Shown: positions 1 to 6,854, counted from the stretch's first letter. The stretch is 9,256 bases of DNA from Solobacterium sp. (GCA_017419465.1 JAFOLE010000269.1:1-9256), one strand, 5' to 3'. Program-made: numbers and translations. Notes: generated by a model from the letters alone, not told the origin.

Positions 1-1
1 G

Positions 2-334
2 CTGCTTGTGGCGGAGGTCGGCGATCCAAGAAGATATCATTCTGGAGATGCCCTGATCGCCTGTATCGGAATCGATGTACCGCCTTATGACAGCGGCCAG
101 TTCAAAGCATCTGAGCGGAAGATCACCCGAAAAGGATCCAAGCAGCTGAGAAAGCTTGGATATCTCTTGGTAAAGAATCTCAGAAAGATCAAACCCACAA
201 AAGATACAGCTGTCTATGATTACTATCTGAAGAAGAAATCAGAAGGTAAGAAAGACAAGCAGGCTATCGTTGCGGCAATGAATAAGTTTTTCCGCATTTA
301 CTACGCAAGATCCATGGAAGCTTACAGAAGCTGA
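2..334 (+). CDS. IS110-family transposase, C-terminal part (5' end outside window)
   Basis: The open frame enters from the left edge with no start codon in the window and ends at TGA 332-334, giving about 110 residues. It matches the C-terminal Transposase_20 domain of IS110/IS1111/IS621 recombinases: an opening AEVGDPRR segment, then CIGIDVPPYDSGQF, then ITRKGSKQLRKLGY. In this family the serine of the SG motif (codon 92-94 here) is the catalytic nucleophile, and it is present. The end (FFRIYYARSMEAYRS) is typical of intact elements, so the C-terminus looks undamaged. Whether the N-terminal RuvC-like DEDD domain is intact cannot be seen. A GTG at position 8 is internal and should not be taken as the start. 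Family assignment is firm; the subgroup (IS110 or IS1111) is not. Confidence 0.85.
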   Translation: MLVAEVGDPRRYHSGDALIACIGIDVPPYDSGQFKASERKITRKGSKQLRKLGYLLVKNLRKIKPTKDTAVYDYYLKKKSEGKKDKQAIVAAMNKFFRIYYARSMEAYRS

Positions 335-363
335 TTCATAATCATGACAACCAACCCGAAAGA

Positions 364-390
364 AAAACCGTCCATTTATGAACGGATTTT
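364..390 (+). terminator. Small hairpin with T-run downstream of the transposase
   Basis: CCGT (368-371) pairs with ACGG (382-385) around a 10-base loop. It is flanked by AAAA (364-367) and TTTT (387-390), which can extend the stem past a single bulged A. The shape and the T-run suggest a weak intrinsic terminator for the transposase mRNA, but the core stem is only 4 bp. Confidence 0.3.
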
Positions 391-475
391 CATAGTGTGC
401 ATTCTTCATTAATGCATTTACTGTTGACAACCCTTAGCGAGTTTTCTCTTGATTTCTTCCGTGTATATAAAGGTC

Positions 476-692
476 TCCACCGTCGCCCTGCTGGTAAGAA
501 TCGAGTGTCATTTCTCGAGGGTGGGGGGACTCTGTGCCGGATCGTGGAAGACTGTGTCGAAGGTTTTATCAGATACGACTTTCTTCTCCCGTGTGACCCT
601 ACCCCCCGTCGACGAAAAAAGGGTGAATGACCTAAGCACCGACGGGGATTCCTTAATGAGCCCCGAGCCGAAAAAATATGCAGGGTGGTCGT
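476..692 (+). ncRNA. Candidate structured non-coding RNA, family not recognised
   Basis: There is no credible gene here, but strong self-complementarity. A closing stem pairs 482-491 with 680-689 (10 pairs, 3 of them G-U). Inside it are a hairpin 501-505/514-518, a 9-pair stem 520-528/602-610 (six consecutive G-C pairs), an inner helix 546-551/582-587, and a hairpin 643-647/661-665 with a 13-base loop. The G-U pairs in the closing and G-rich stems are pairs only when read on the + strand; on the minus strand they become C-A mismatches, so the + strand is favoured. A TATATAA box at 464-470 would place a transcript start near 476, just before the closing stem, though no good -35 box is seen. 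It does not match the sequence motifs I know for tmRNA, RNase P, SRP RNA or common riboswitches. It could be a host RNA or a bridge RNA of the adjoining IS110-type element. Confidence 0.4.
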
Positions 693-775
693 CATAAATA
701 AACCGAAATAGAAAAAAATAAAAATAGTTTTCAAAAGAAGCAAAAAGATTCGAAAAAATAAAAAAATTTTTAAAT
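693..775. other. Very A-rich intergenic stretch
   Basis: About 80 bases are dominated by A on the + strand, with runs such as GAAAAAAATAAAAATAG and AAAAAAATTTTTAAATT. Composition differs sharply from the neighbouring genes and from the preceding G-rich region. No ORF, ribosome site or clear promoter is seen. It may act as a bent or UP-like element, or mark a junction between foreign and host DNA. Confidence 0.5.
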
Positions 776-796
776 TGTTAGACCTATGTTAGACCT
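776..796. repeat. Tandem direct repeat TGTTAGACCT x2
   Basis: The 10-mer TGTTAGACCT occurs at 776-785 and again at 787-796, separated by a single A, giving an 11-base period close to one helical turn. No function can be assigned. It could be a protein-binding site or a replication-slippage duplication. Confidence 0.6.
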
Positions 797-835
797 GAAA
801 GCAAAATCGCACACACGAGAGCTCGTACCATGCGA

Positions 836-879
836 CAAAAGAAAAGCTCAGAAACCGCATTGTTAAGCAATTTCTGAGC
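836..879 (-). terminator. Intrinsic terminator of the tRNA-Pro gene
   Basis: GCTCAGAAA (845-853) and TTTCTGAGC (871-879) form a perfect 9-bp stem. On the minus strand it is followed by a T-rich tail (complement of 836-844, TTTTCTTTT). It begins 13 bases past the tRNA 3' end and closes a single-gene tRNA transcript. Confidence 0.85.
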
Positions 880-892
880 CTTCTCTGTATAG

Positions 893-966
<74 letters not shown>

Positions 967-985
967 ATGCTTGTCAGCGTTACTG

Positions 986-1014
986 AGTATAGCACAGAAC
1001 ATTTTCAAATGCCA
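986..1014 (-). promoter_or_regulatory. Promoter of the tRNA-Pro gene
   Basis: On the minus strand TATACT (complement of 986-991) lies 19 bases before the tRNA 5' end, a normal distance for a -10 box. With a 17-base spacer the -35 position (1009-1014) reads TGGCAT, a weak match. The -10 call is good; the -35 call is tentative. Confidence 0.5.
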
Positions 1015-1085
1015 CAAAAATTATAAAAATAGTTTTCACAGGATGTTTGCGGTACCATGGAACCTGAACGAAATGAGGACAACCA

Positions 1086-2780
1086 ATGAAATTTACAGAA
1101 CTGAAGTATGAACGGCCGGATTACGATGCCGTGGTCAAGGAGTATGAAACGCTCCTGAACGAGCTTGAAAACGCCAAGGACAAGGCATCCTTTCTTCCGG
1201 TATTTGAACGGATCAATGCGCTTCGCAGCCGGCTTTCCACCATGTACAACCTGGCCTACACCCGCCATTCCATCAATACCGCAGATGAATTCTACGATAA
1301 GGAAAACGAATTCTGGGATGAGACCAATCCCCTGTTTTCCGTCTATGACACAAAATTAAGCAGACTCTGCGTGGAATGCCCGTTCCGTGAGGAACTCTAT
1401 TCCGATATTCCCGAACCGTACTTCCTTGCGGCGGAATGCCAGCTGAAAAGCTTCCGGGAAGATATCGTTCCCCTTCTTCAGAAGGAAAACAAACTGGTCA
1501 GCGAGTACGGAAAGCTGAAGGCTTCCGCCAAGATCACCTTCAACGGAGAAACCTACAACCTTGCGACGATTTCTTCCAAAGCGGAGGATACCGATCCGGC
1601 AGTGCGCAAGGGCGCCATGGACGCCAAGCTTTCCTTCTATGAAGCACATGAGGCAGACTTTGACCGCATCTATGACGAACTGGTAAAGGTCCGCACACAG
1701 ATTGCCCATACGCTCGGCTATCCGTCCTTTACAGAGCTTGGCTATCAGCGCATGATGCGTCTGGATTACAACCGTGCCATGGTAGACACCTACCGCAGGG
1801 AAATCCTGCGGGAGATCGTACCTGCGGCGACAGAACTCTATGCCAAGCAGGCAAAGCGCCTCGGCACACCGACCGTTGCCTACTATGACAAGGCCATGGA
1901 ATTTCCTTCCGGCAATCCGATGCCGAAAGGAACCTATGAGGAACTGATTCAGGCTGCCGGGAAAATGTATCACGAGATGAGTCCGGAAACCGGGGAATTC
2001 ATCGACCGGATGATCGAGGATGAACTCTGGGATCTCAAGTCCCGTGACGGCAAGCAGATGGGCGGCTACTGCACGGGAATTCCTGACTATAAGGTTCCGT
2101 TCATCTTTGCCAACTTCAACGGCACCAGCGGTGACGTCAATGTCCTGACCCATGAGGCAGGCCATGCATTCCAGTACTATATGTCCCGCAATATTCCGGT
2201 GCTCGACCTGCAGTGGCCGACCAATGAATCCGCAGAGATCACTTCCATGTCCATGGAATTCAACGCCTGGCCGTGGCTGGAACTCTTCTTTAAGGAAGAT
2301 ACCGAAAAGTACCGTTATCTCCATCTGTCCGGGGCCCTGAAGTTCCTGCCCTACGGCATTCTTGTCGATCATTTCCAGCATGAGATCTATGATCATCCGG
2401 AATGGATGCCGGATGAACGGAAAGCATGCTGGAGAAACCTGGAAAAGATGTATGAACCGTATAAGGAATACACCGGTGCGCCGATCCTTGAAAAAGGCTG
2501 CTGGTGGTTCCAGCAGGGACACATCTTTGAATCCCCGTTCTATTATGTGGATTACACGCTTGCCCAGGTATGCGCCCTGCAGTTCTGGGCACGGGAGCGC
2601 AAGCATGACCCCAATGCTTGGAAGGACTATCTGGCGCTCTGTCAGCTCGGCGGCACAAAGACCTTCACCGGTCTTGTAAAAGCAGCCGGCCTCAAGGTTC
2701 CCTTTGAGGAAGGCTGCCTCAGCGATGTGGTGCGTGAAGTGCACAGCTACCTTTCCGAAGTGGACGATACGGCACTGTAA
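1086..2780 (+). CDS. M3-family oligoendopeptidase (zinc metallopeptidase)
   Basis: This 564-residue cytoplasmic protein has no signal peptide. It should hydrolyse short peptides using one zinc ion, for peptide turnover or nutrition. The zinc motif HEAGH is at residues 356-360, preceded by the M3-typical GDVNVLT. E384, in the SAEITSM segment 28 residues after the first histidine, matches the third zinc ligand of the family (spacing compared with thimet oligopeptidase). A late FYYVDYTLAQ segment (about 485-494) fits the substrate-binding tyrosines. Its length fits the roughly 560-residue M3 group related to but distinct from classic PepF. The ATG at 1086 has a good ribosome site, GAGGA at 1075-1079. 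The AT-rich TTATAAAAAT at 1021-1030 may contain the -10 box, without a convincing -35. The gene is monocistronic and ends before a strong hairpin. Confidence 0.93.
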   Translation: MKFTELKYERPDYDAVVKEYETLLNELENAKDKASFLPVFERINALRSRLSTMYNLAYTRHSINTADEFYDKENEFWDETNPLFSVYDTKLSRLCVECPFREELYSDIPEPYFLAAECQLKSFREDIVPLLQKENKLVSEYGKLKASAKITFNGETYNLATISSKAEDTDPAVRKGAMDAKLSFYEAHEADFDRIYDELVKVRTQIAHTLGYPSFTELGYQRMMRLDYNRAMVDTYRREILREIVPAATELYAKQAKRLGTPTVAYYDKAMEFPSGNPMPKGTYEELIQAAGKMYHEMSPETGEFIDRMIEDELWDLKSRDGKQMGGYCTGIPDYKVPFIFANFNGTSGDVNVLTHEAGHAFQYYMSRNIPVLDLQWPTNESAEITSMSMEFNAWPWLELFFKEDTEKYRYLHLSGALKFLPYGILVDHFQHEIYDHPEWMPDERKACWRNLEKMYEPYKEYTGAPILEKGCWWFQQGHIFESPFYYVDYTLAQVCALQFWARERKHDPNAWKDYLALCQLGGTKTFTGLVKAAGLKVPFEEGCLSDVVREVHSYLSEVDDTAL

Positions 2781-2805
2781 AAAATACAGATTATCCGCAC
2801 ACGAA

Positions 2806-2832
2806 AGAATCACCGGTCCGGTGATTCTTTTT
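2806..2832 (+). terminator. Intrinsic terminator between convergent genes
   Basis: AGAATCACC (2806-2814) pairs with GGTGATTCT (2820-2828) around a short GGTCC loop and runs into TTTTT on the + strand. It terminates the M3 peptidase mRNA. The minus-strand operon stops at 2834, so the same hairpin can serve it, although its T-tract on that strand is only TTT. Confidence 0.88.
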
Positions 2833-2833
2833 G

Positions 2834-4333
2834 TTATTCCGTTTTTGCGGCTTCTTCCAGACGGTCAAACAGTTTCACCATCGCCAGCGTATCCAGGCCG
2901 CAGTATTTCAGAAGATTCTCCCGGTTTTTCTGCAGTTCCTCTGCGTCCATGTCCTGCATGAGAGTGAATGCCGCAGATGCCTCAGCCCCGTTATGAACGC
3001 CGTCCAGGCTGTGATAGTCCAGTTCCGGATCATCCGGATACAGTGCCGGCAGAACCTTCTTGATCGAATAGCTTCCCATCATCGGCGCACTGTAATACAT
3101 CCGTTTGCGGAACGGCACGATCAGATCCACGATGTGATCCGCAATCGCAAGGAGCCCGTCCGCAAGATCCGGAAACAGATTCGCCATCTCCCGCAGCCGG
3201 GTTTTCTCAAAGGTCTGGTTATAGACAACGACCGAGCCGTCAGCCGGAATATCCTTACAGAGATGTTCCGCGACACTGCGTCGTGGATCCTCACCCGGCA
3301 TTGCCAGATACTCCTTATGAATCAGCTTTCCGCCCGGTTTCTTCCGGATATGCAGGGAGTACTGAAATACGATCTGCTGGTAAGGATGGGTATGGTCATA
3401 GACCGGAATGGCCGGCTGAAAGGATTCAAAATCCAGGAAGTAGAGCGGATACTGAAATTCTTTCAGGAACGCGGCGATGCCTTCCCGGTCAATATGGTCA
3501 TTGCCGGGATGCAGAACATGTTCCACCTGCATGCGGTAAGCCTCGCCAAGCTTTGGCTGTTTGAGGAGATCTTCAAAAGATACAACGCCTGCGTCGTAGT
3601 ATTCCACTTTCTTCCTCAGCTGCATGCCCCCAAGATCAAACACATTCGGTTTCGGAAGATTCCTGGAACACCACGGGTAATAACCGCAGTCATACGGGGA
3701 GAAACAGTATTCCCCGATCGGCATGTACGGTTCTTCCTTTGCGGAGGCAACTTCCCGGATATGCCGGATGTTTTCCTCGATGTCCGGCGCAAACTTCTTT
3801 GCGGTCTTCGTGACGTCTTCCGCGGTGAACAGCTGCTTTAGATCCAGTTCTCCGTTTCGCTCATATTGGGTATTCAGATGAACGAGGAATACCTTCTTCA
3901 CATTCCAGCCGCACTTTGTGAGCACCCAGTACTGATAGGCCGCATCGTGGAAGTTGATTTCCTTTACTGCCGTTGAACTTTTCACTTCGTACAGTTCCAC
4001 CGCATTTCCCGCCTTGCGCACCAGAATATCCGCACTGCAGAAACAGCCGTCATAGGAAAAGGAAGCTTCCGCGATCACCGGTGTGCGTTTTTCCATCAGG
4101 TCCTGCGTGATTTTTATCATCTCCGAAAGATTTCCGAACGGCACTTCCACATAGTCGCCGAACAGTCCCATCGCAAGGTCACCGACTTCACTGCCCTGTT
4201 CGAGGATGGCTTCATTGAGAACCGAACGGTCAAATTCCTCCGGCATGTGGATTGCCATCCACTGTGTCTTCGGACATGTGATGCCATTGCAGTATTTTGA
4301 TTTCGACAGATATACCTGTTCTGTTTTGCTCAT
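2834..4333 (-). CDS. DUF2779 protein with Cas4/RecB-like nuclease region
   Basis: This 499-residue protein appears to combine two nuclease-like parts. Residues 1-225 resemble Cas4/RecB-type PD-(D/E)XK nucleases. D102 and the E116-V117-K118 triplet fit the metal-binding motifs, and C15 with C210, C216 and C222 fit the four-cysteine [4Fe-4S] pattern of Cas4 and AddB; C20 could be an alternative N-terminal ligand. Residues about 290-495 match DUF2779, which looks like a DEDD (DnaQ/RNase H-like) exonuclease: D301 and E303 in FLDFESF, a VVVYNQTFEKTRL segment (368-380), SYSIKKVLPALYP (421-433), and Y477/D481 in YCGLDTL. Its ATG overlaps the YolD-like stop by four bases (ATGA), implying coupled translation. 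The domain assignments are from motif reading, and the activity is inferred. It is the last gene of the operon. Confidence 0.82.
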   Translation of the reverse strand: MSKTEQVYLSKSKYCNGITCPKTQWMAIHMPEEFDRSVLNEAILEQGSEVGDLAMGLFGDYVEVPFGNLSEMIKITQDLMEKRTPVIAEASFSYDGCFCSADILVRKAGNAVELYEVKSSTAVKEINFHDAAYQYWVLTKCGWNVKKVFLVHLNTQYERNGELDLKQLFTAEDVTKTAKKFAPDIEENIRHIREVASAKEEPYMPIGEYCFSPYDCGYYPWCSRNLPKPNVFDLGGMQLRKKVEYYDAGVVSFEDLLKQPKLGEAYRMQVEHVLHPGNDHIDREGIAAFLKEFQYPLYFLDFESFQPAIPVYDHTHPYQQIVFQYSLHIRKKPGGKLIHKEYLAMPGEDPRRSVAEHLCKDIPADGSVVVYNQTFEKTRLREMANLFPDLADGLLAIADHIVDLIVPFRKRMYYSAPMMGSYSIKKVLPALYPDDPELDYHSLDGVHNGAEASAAFTLMQDMDAEELQKNRENLLKYCGLDTLAMVKLFDRLEEAAKTE

Positions 4334-4833
4334 TGGTCCGTTTCCTCCGGTGATTCATGCAGATACAGATCCACAACCGCATGGATCGGTATCCTTGTCT
4401 TATCTGTAAACTGCAGGATGCCGTTCACAAAATCCACATTCTTCAGAAAACCATGTTTCCTTACGTAGGCACCGCCTGCTTTCAATGCATCCTCTTCAAA
4501 TACGACAGCGGTCACTTCCGGCTGAACCATCGTCTCCGCTTCCTGCAGGGTCCGGTCCAGCTGTTCCTTCTGTTCTTCCGAAAGTTCGATGCGTGTATCG
4601 GTGAGCCGCCCTTCCTCCGCGATCTCATCATCAAATCCGGTCAGCGCCGCAAACGGCAGAAACTGCGCTGCCCGGCTGTTGGCGGAGGCGTGTTTCCGCG
4701 AAGGGTCCTGCGGCCGCGGTGCGTCAATGATATCGCCATACCGCTTCATAACGGTTTCCTCGGCAGACCGCAGTTCTTCATAGGTGACACCGCGCACGTC
4801 ATGCCAGGCATTTGCCGGCTTCTTTTCACTCAT
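4330..4833 (-). CDS. YolD-like protein, partner of the Y-family polymerase
   Basis: This 167-residue soluble protein has the signature RAAQFLPFAALTGFDDEI at residues 54-71, which I associate with YolD-like proteins encoded next to UvrX/PolY2-type polymerases in Bacillota. The acidic helical segment 84-102 and the C-terminal part (GFLKNVDFVNGILQF, then IPIHAVVDLYL) fit the small beta-rich YolD domain. YolD proteins have been proposed to act as UmuD-like partners of these polymerases, but the biochemical role is uncertain. Here there is no UmuD-like Ser/Lys protease motif, so it is not UmuD itself. The start codon overlaps the polymerase stop (ATGA, 4830-4833) and its stop overlaps the next start (ATGA, 4330-4333). 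Assignment is moderately strong, helped by context. Confidence 0.7.
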   Translation of the reverse strand: MSEKKPANAWHDVRGVTYEELRSAEETVMKRYGDIIDAPRPQDPSRKHASANSRAAQFLPFAALTGFDDEIAEEGRLTDTRIELSEEQKEQLDRTLQEAETMVQPEVTAVVFEEDALKAGGAYVRKHGFLKNVDFVNGILQFTDKTRIPIHAVVDLYLHESPEETDQ

Positions 4834-6350
4834 GCCTTGTGTCCTCCGATCTGACTGTTGCGGGCAACCGCTGTGGACCCTTCTTCAAGATGCGATCCCT
4901 TGAGCACCGCATTCTTTCCGAAGCGTTTCTTCAGTTCGATAACTGCCTCCCGTGCCTTGCGTTCCCGGGCACGGTCTTTTTCTTCCTGCTCGGAAACCTG
5001 TTTCTGTGTTTCATAGTCACTGAAGAGGTCGAGCTGTTCCGCTTTCTTCTTCGGGGCATCCGCTTCCTTCATGACGCCTGCGGCGGCGATATTGATGCGC
5101 CGAACGAGAAGTCCGTGATCTGTTCTGGCATCGTAAACCGAAACCAGCGCATCACCGATTTCCTTCGCCGAATTTGTATAGTGATCCAGACGTGCCGTTC
5201 CTCCGGCCGCCTTGGGCACCGCGCGTCCGTACCAGTCTTTTGCGATTTCTCCCCGGTAACGCTCCATGCGTTCCGGATCACTCAGATTGGCAATGTCATA
5301 GCCGACATACAGCACAAAGCTGTCTGAGACGATTCCCTTTTCCAGCATGTCATCCGCCAGGGCTTCCGCCATTTCACGTACGATCATCTTTCCCTTTTCG
5401 TGCGGATAGCCTTCCGGCAGCACCTGCCCGCTTCCGACACTGTGATTCTCCGGTACATATTTCTTTATATCCGCGATCGTCGCAGATTCCGCGCCGAAGG
5501 CATGATCGATCAGATATTCCGCATTGACGCCGAACAGCTGATAGAAGATGCTTTCATCTTTAAGTGCCTGACGGGCAATGTCGCCCATCGTATACATCCC
5601 ATGCGCATTGAGCTTTGCGGCAATGCCTTTTCCGACCCGCCAGAAATCAGTGAGCGGCTCATGAGCCCACAGGATCCTTCGGTAGGTCTGTTCATTCAGC
5701 TCGGCGATCCGCACCCCGTGGGAATCGGCAGGAAGATGCTTTGCGACGATGTCCATCGCCGCCTTGGCAAGATACATGTTCGTACCGATGCCGGCCGTTG
5801 CGGTGATGCCGGTTTCCTTCAGTACCTCATGGATCATCATCTCCGTCAGTTCACGGGCTGTTTTCCCGTAGAGCTTCAGATAGTCGGTCATATCGATGAA
5901 CACTTCATCGATGGAATAGACATGGATGTCTTCCGGCGCTATATAGCGCAGATAAATGGCATAGATGCGCCGGCTGTAATCCATATACAGCGCCATGCGG
6001 GGCGTCGCTGCCACAAAGTCCACCGCAAGCGAGGGATCTGCCTTCAGCTGGGCCGAATAAAAACTGGAGCCGGTCAGCTTCATGCCCGGTGCCTTCCGCT
6101 TCCGCTGATAATTGATTTCCTTCACCTTCTGTTTCACTTCAAATAACCGCGGGCGGCCGGAGATGCCCATGGCTTTGAGCGACGGGGAAACCGCAAGACA
6201 GATCGTCTTGTCCGTACGTGAGGTATCCGCAACCACAAGGTTTGTACTCAGCGGATCCAGGCCCCGTTCATTGCATTCCACCGATGCATAGAACGACTTC
6301 AGATCGATTGCGGAATAGATTCGGTGTTTTGTGCCGGAAGGCTCATTCAT
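4830..6350 (-). CDS. Y-family DNA polymerase, UvrX/UmuC-like
   Basis: This 506-residue protein is a translesion polymerase. The first catalytic aspartate is D16 in the IDLKSFYASVE motif, with Y21 at the likely steric-gate position. The second metal site is SIDE at 146-149 (D148/E149). QLDLF at 439-443 is a classic beta-clamp binding peptide, which would tether it to the replication fork. The tail, RFGKNAVLKGSHLEEGSTA followed by RNSQIGGHKA, is typical of the UvrX/YqjW/UmuC-like branch rather than DinB, and the neighbouring YolD-like gene agrees. The ATG at 6350 is preceded by AAAGGTG about 11 bases upstream and lies 3 bases after the previous stop, so it is probably co-transcribed and reinitiated. 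All key residues are present and there is no truncation. No canonical Bacillota LexA box (GAAC-N4-GTTC) is seen at the operon promoter. Confidence 0.93.
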   Translation of the reverse strand: MNEPSGTKHRIYSAIDLKSFYASVECNERGLDPLSTNLVVADTSRTDKTICLAVSPSLKAMGISGRPRLFEVKQKVKEINYQRKRKAPGMKLTGSSFYSAQLKADPSLAVDFVAATPRMALYMDYSRRIYAIYLRYIAPEDIHVYSIDEVFIDMTDYLKLYGKTARELTEMMIHEVLKETGITATAGIGTNMYLAKAAMDIVAKHLPADSHGVRIAELNEQTYRRILWAHEPLTDFWRVGKGIAAKLNAHGMYTMGDIARQALKDESIFYQLFGVNAEYLIDHAFGAESATIADIKKYVPENHSVGSGQVLPEGYPHEKGKMIVREMAEALADDMLEKGIVSDSFVLYVGYDIANLSDPERMERYRGEIAKDWYGRAVPKAAGGTARLDHYTNSAKEIGDALVSVYDARTDHGLLVRRINIAAAGVMKEADAPKKKAEQLDLFSDYETQKQVSEQEEKDRARERKAREAVIELKKRFGKNAVLKGSHLEEGSTAVARNSQIGGHKA

Positions 6351-6353
6351 ACA

Positions 6354-6785
6354 TTATTCCGCACCTTTCCAGACAAACAGTCCTTCCGCACCGGCAATGC
6401 GGCCTGTCCGCTCCAAAAGAACCGTATCCGGGTCATAGACGGTCATGTAATTATCATCCCCGTTCAGGGTGATCAGCGCTTCCTCTGGCGCTGTAAGGAT
6501 CAGGATTCTTCCCTGCGTTTCAAACACGTCCCGGATCCATGCGGAAAGCACCGCGGGAGACGGATTTGTCATCCACTCTTCACGGCAGTTTACATGCAGG
6601 TCATAATAACAGTTCAGTTTCAGCAGGATATCTGTAAACTTTTCGAACAGCTCCGGCGTATGAAACACTTCTTCCAGTGAAGCATACTGTCCGGCACTGT
6701 TTTCCGGCACCCGTTCCGGCAGTCCGTCTATCACCCAGCATGGTTTTTCCAGCAGTTCTTCGATCCGTGCATCAGGATTCATCAT
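6354..6785 (-). CDS. Hypothetical protein leading the polymerase operon
   Basis: I do not recognise this 143-residue protein. It has no signal peptide, no membrane segment and no obvious catalytic motif. The N-terminal third is acidic and helical-looking (IEELLEKPCWVIDG, then LEEVFHTPELFEKFTDILLKL). The C-terminal half reads as alternating strands (RILILTAPEEALITL, then MTVYDPDTVLL) and ends GLFVWKGAE. Two cysteines (CWV and NCYYDLHVNC contexts) show no metal-site spacing. The stop is 3 bases before the Y-family polymerase start, so it belongs to the same transcript. Its start is either of two adjacent ATG codons (6785 or 6782). A TGCTATAAT promoter ends 8 bases upstream and no ribosome site lies between, suggesting a leaderless mRNA. 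Position as first gene suggests a regulatory or accessory role in the operon, which is inference only. Confidence 0.75.
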   Translation of the reverse strand: MMNPDARIEELLEKPCWVIDGLPERVPENSAGQYASLEEVFHTPELFEKFTDILLKLNCYYDLHVNCREEWMTNPSPAVLSAWIRDVFETQGRILILTAPEEALITLNGDDNYMTVYDPDTVLLERTGRIAGAEGLFVWKGAE

Positions 6786-6793
6786 ACGGAATC

Positions 6794-6802
6794 ATTATAG
6801 CA
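6794..6802 (-). promoter_or_regulatory. Extended -10 promoter of the polymerase operon
   Basis: The minus strand reads TGCTATAAT (complement of 6794-6802), a perfect extended -10 element. The -35 region has no TTGACA-like match, which an extended -10 can tolerate. The predicted start is about 6787, or A6785 itself, leaving 0-2 bases before the ATGATG start. Confidence 0.65.
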
Positions 6803-6818
6803 AGTACGGCACCTCCGA

Positions 6819-6828
6819 CCGATATCGG
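6819..6828. promoter_or_regulatory. Palindrome CCGATATCGG between divergent promoters
   Basis: This perfect 10-bp palindrome sits near the -35 zone of the leftward promoter (about -32 to -41) and around -39 to -48 of the rightward one. It could be an operator shared by both genes. It does not match the Bacillota LexA box. A 10-bp palindrome can also occur by chance. Confidence 0.35.
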
Positions 6829-6854
6829 CACATGTGTTTTGCGGCCATCTGTTC

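Larger units (their letters stand above)
1..445 (+). mobile_element. IS110-family insertion sequence, 3' portion and probable right end
   Basis: The transposase stop at 334 is followed by about 100 bases of AT-rich non-coding DNA: a small hairpin (364-390), the palindrome AATGCATT (412-419) and a lone TTGACA at 424-429. A TTGACA without a matching -10 box near the right end is typical of IS110-family elements, where circularisation joins it to a -10 box in the left end. These elements usually lack clear terminal inverted repeats and target duplications, so the boundary at about 445 is only an estimate. If the element belongs to the IS1111 group, whose long non-coding end lies downstream of the transposase, it could extend into the structured region after 470. 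Confidence 0.5.

Noticed and set aside
424..470. TTGACA (424) and TATATAA (464) as one promoter
   Set aside because: The gap is 34 bases, about twice the usable spacing.
390..743. Several 77-117 codon frames on both strands in the IS-tRNA gap
   Set aside because: They overlap each other, have no ribosome sites, and lie over a G-rich self-pairing region; a structured RNA explains the sequence better.
1356..2813. A 485-codon open frame on the minus strand, opposite the M3 peptidase
   Set aside because: Its protein reads as low-logic sequence with no motif, while the + strand carries a complete M3 peptidase with zinc ligands and a ribosome site. It is a by-product of codon bias.
2831..3841. 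A 336-codon open frame on the + strand
   Set aside because: It lies opposite the DUF2779 gene, has no recognisable domain or ribosome site, and begins inside the terminator region.
2834..4333. Classification as a CRISPR Cas4
   Set aside because: There is no Cas1, Cas2, effector or array in the window, and the protein is fused to a DUF2779 region next to translesion genes.
6809..6815. GGAGGTG on the minus strand as the ribosome site of the 143-residue gene
   Set aside because: It lies about 23 bases before the ATG pair and upstream of the -10 box, so it would not be in the transcript. The TTG and ATG codons nearer to it open frames that stop within a few codons.
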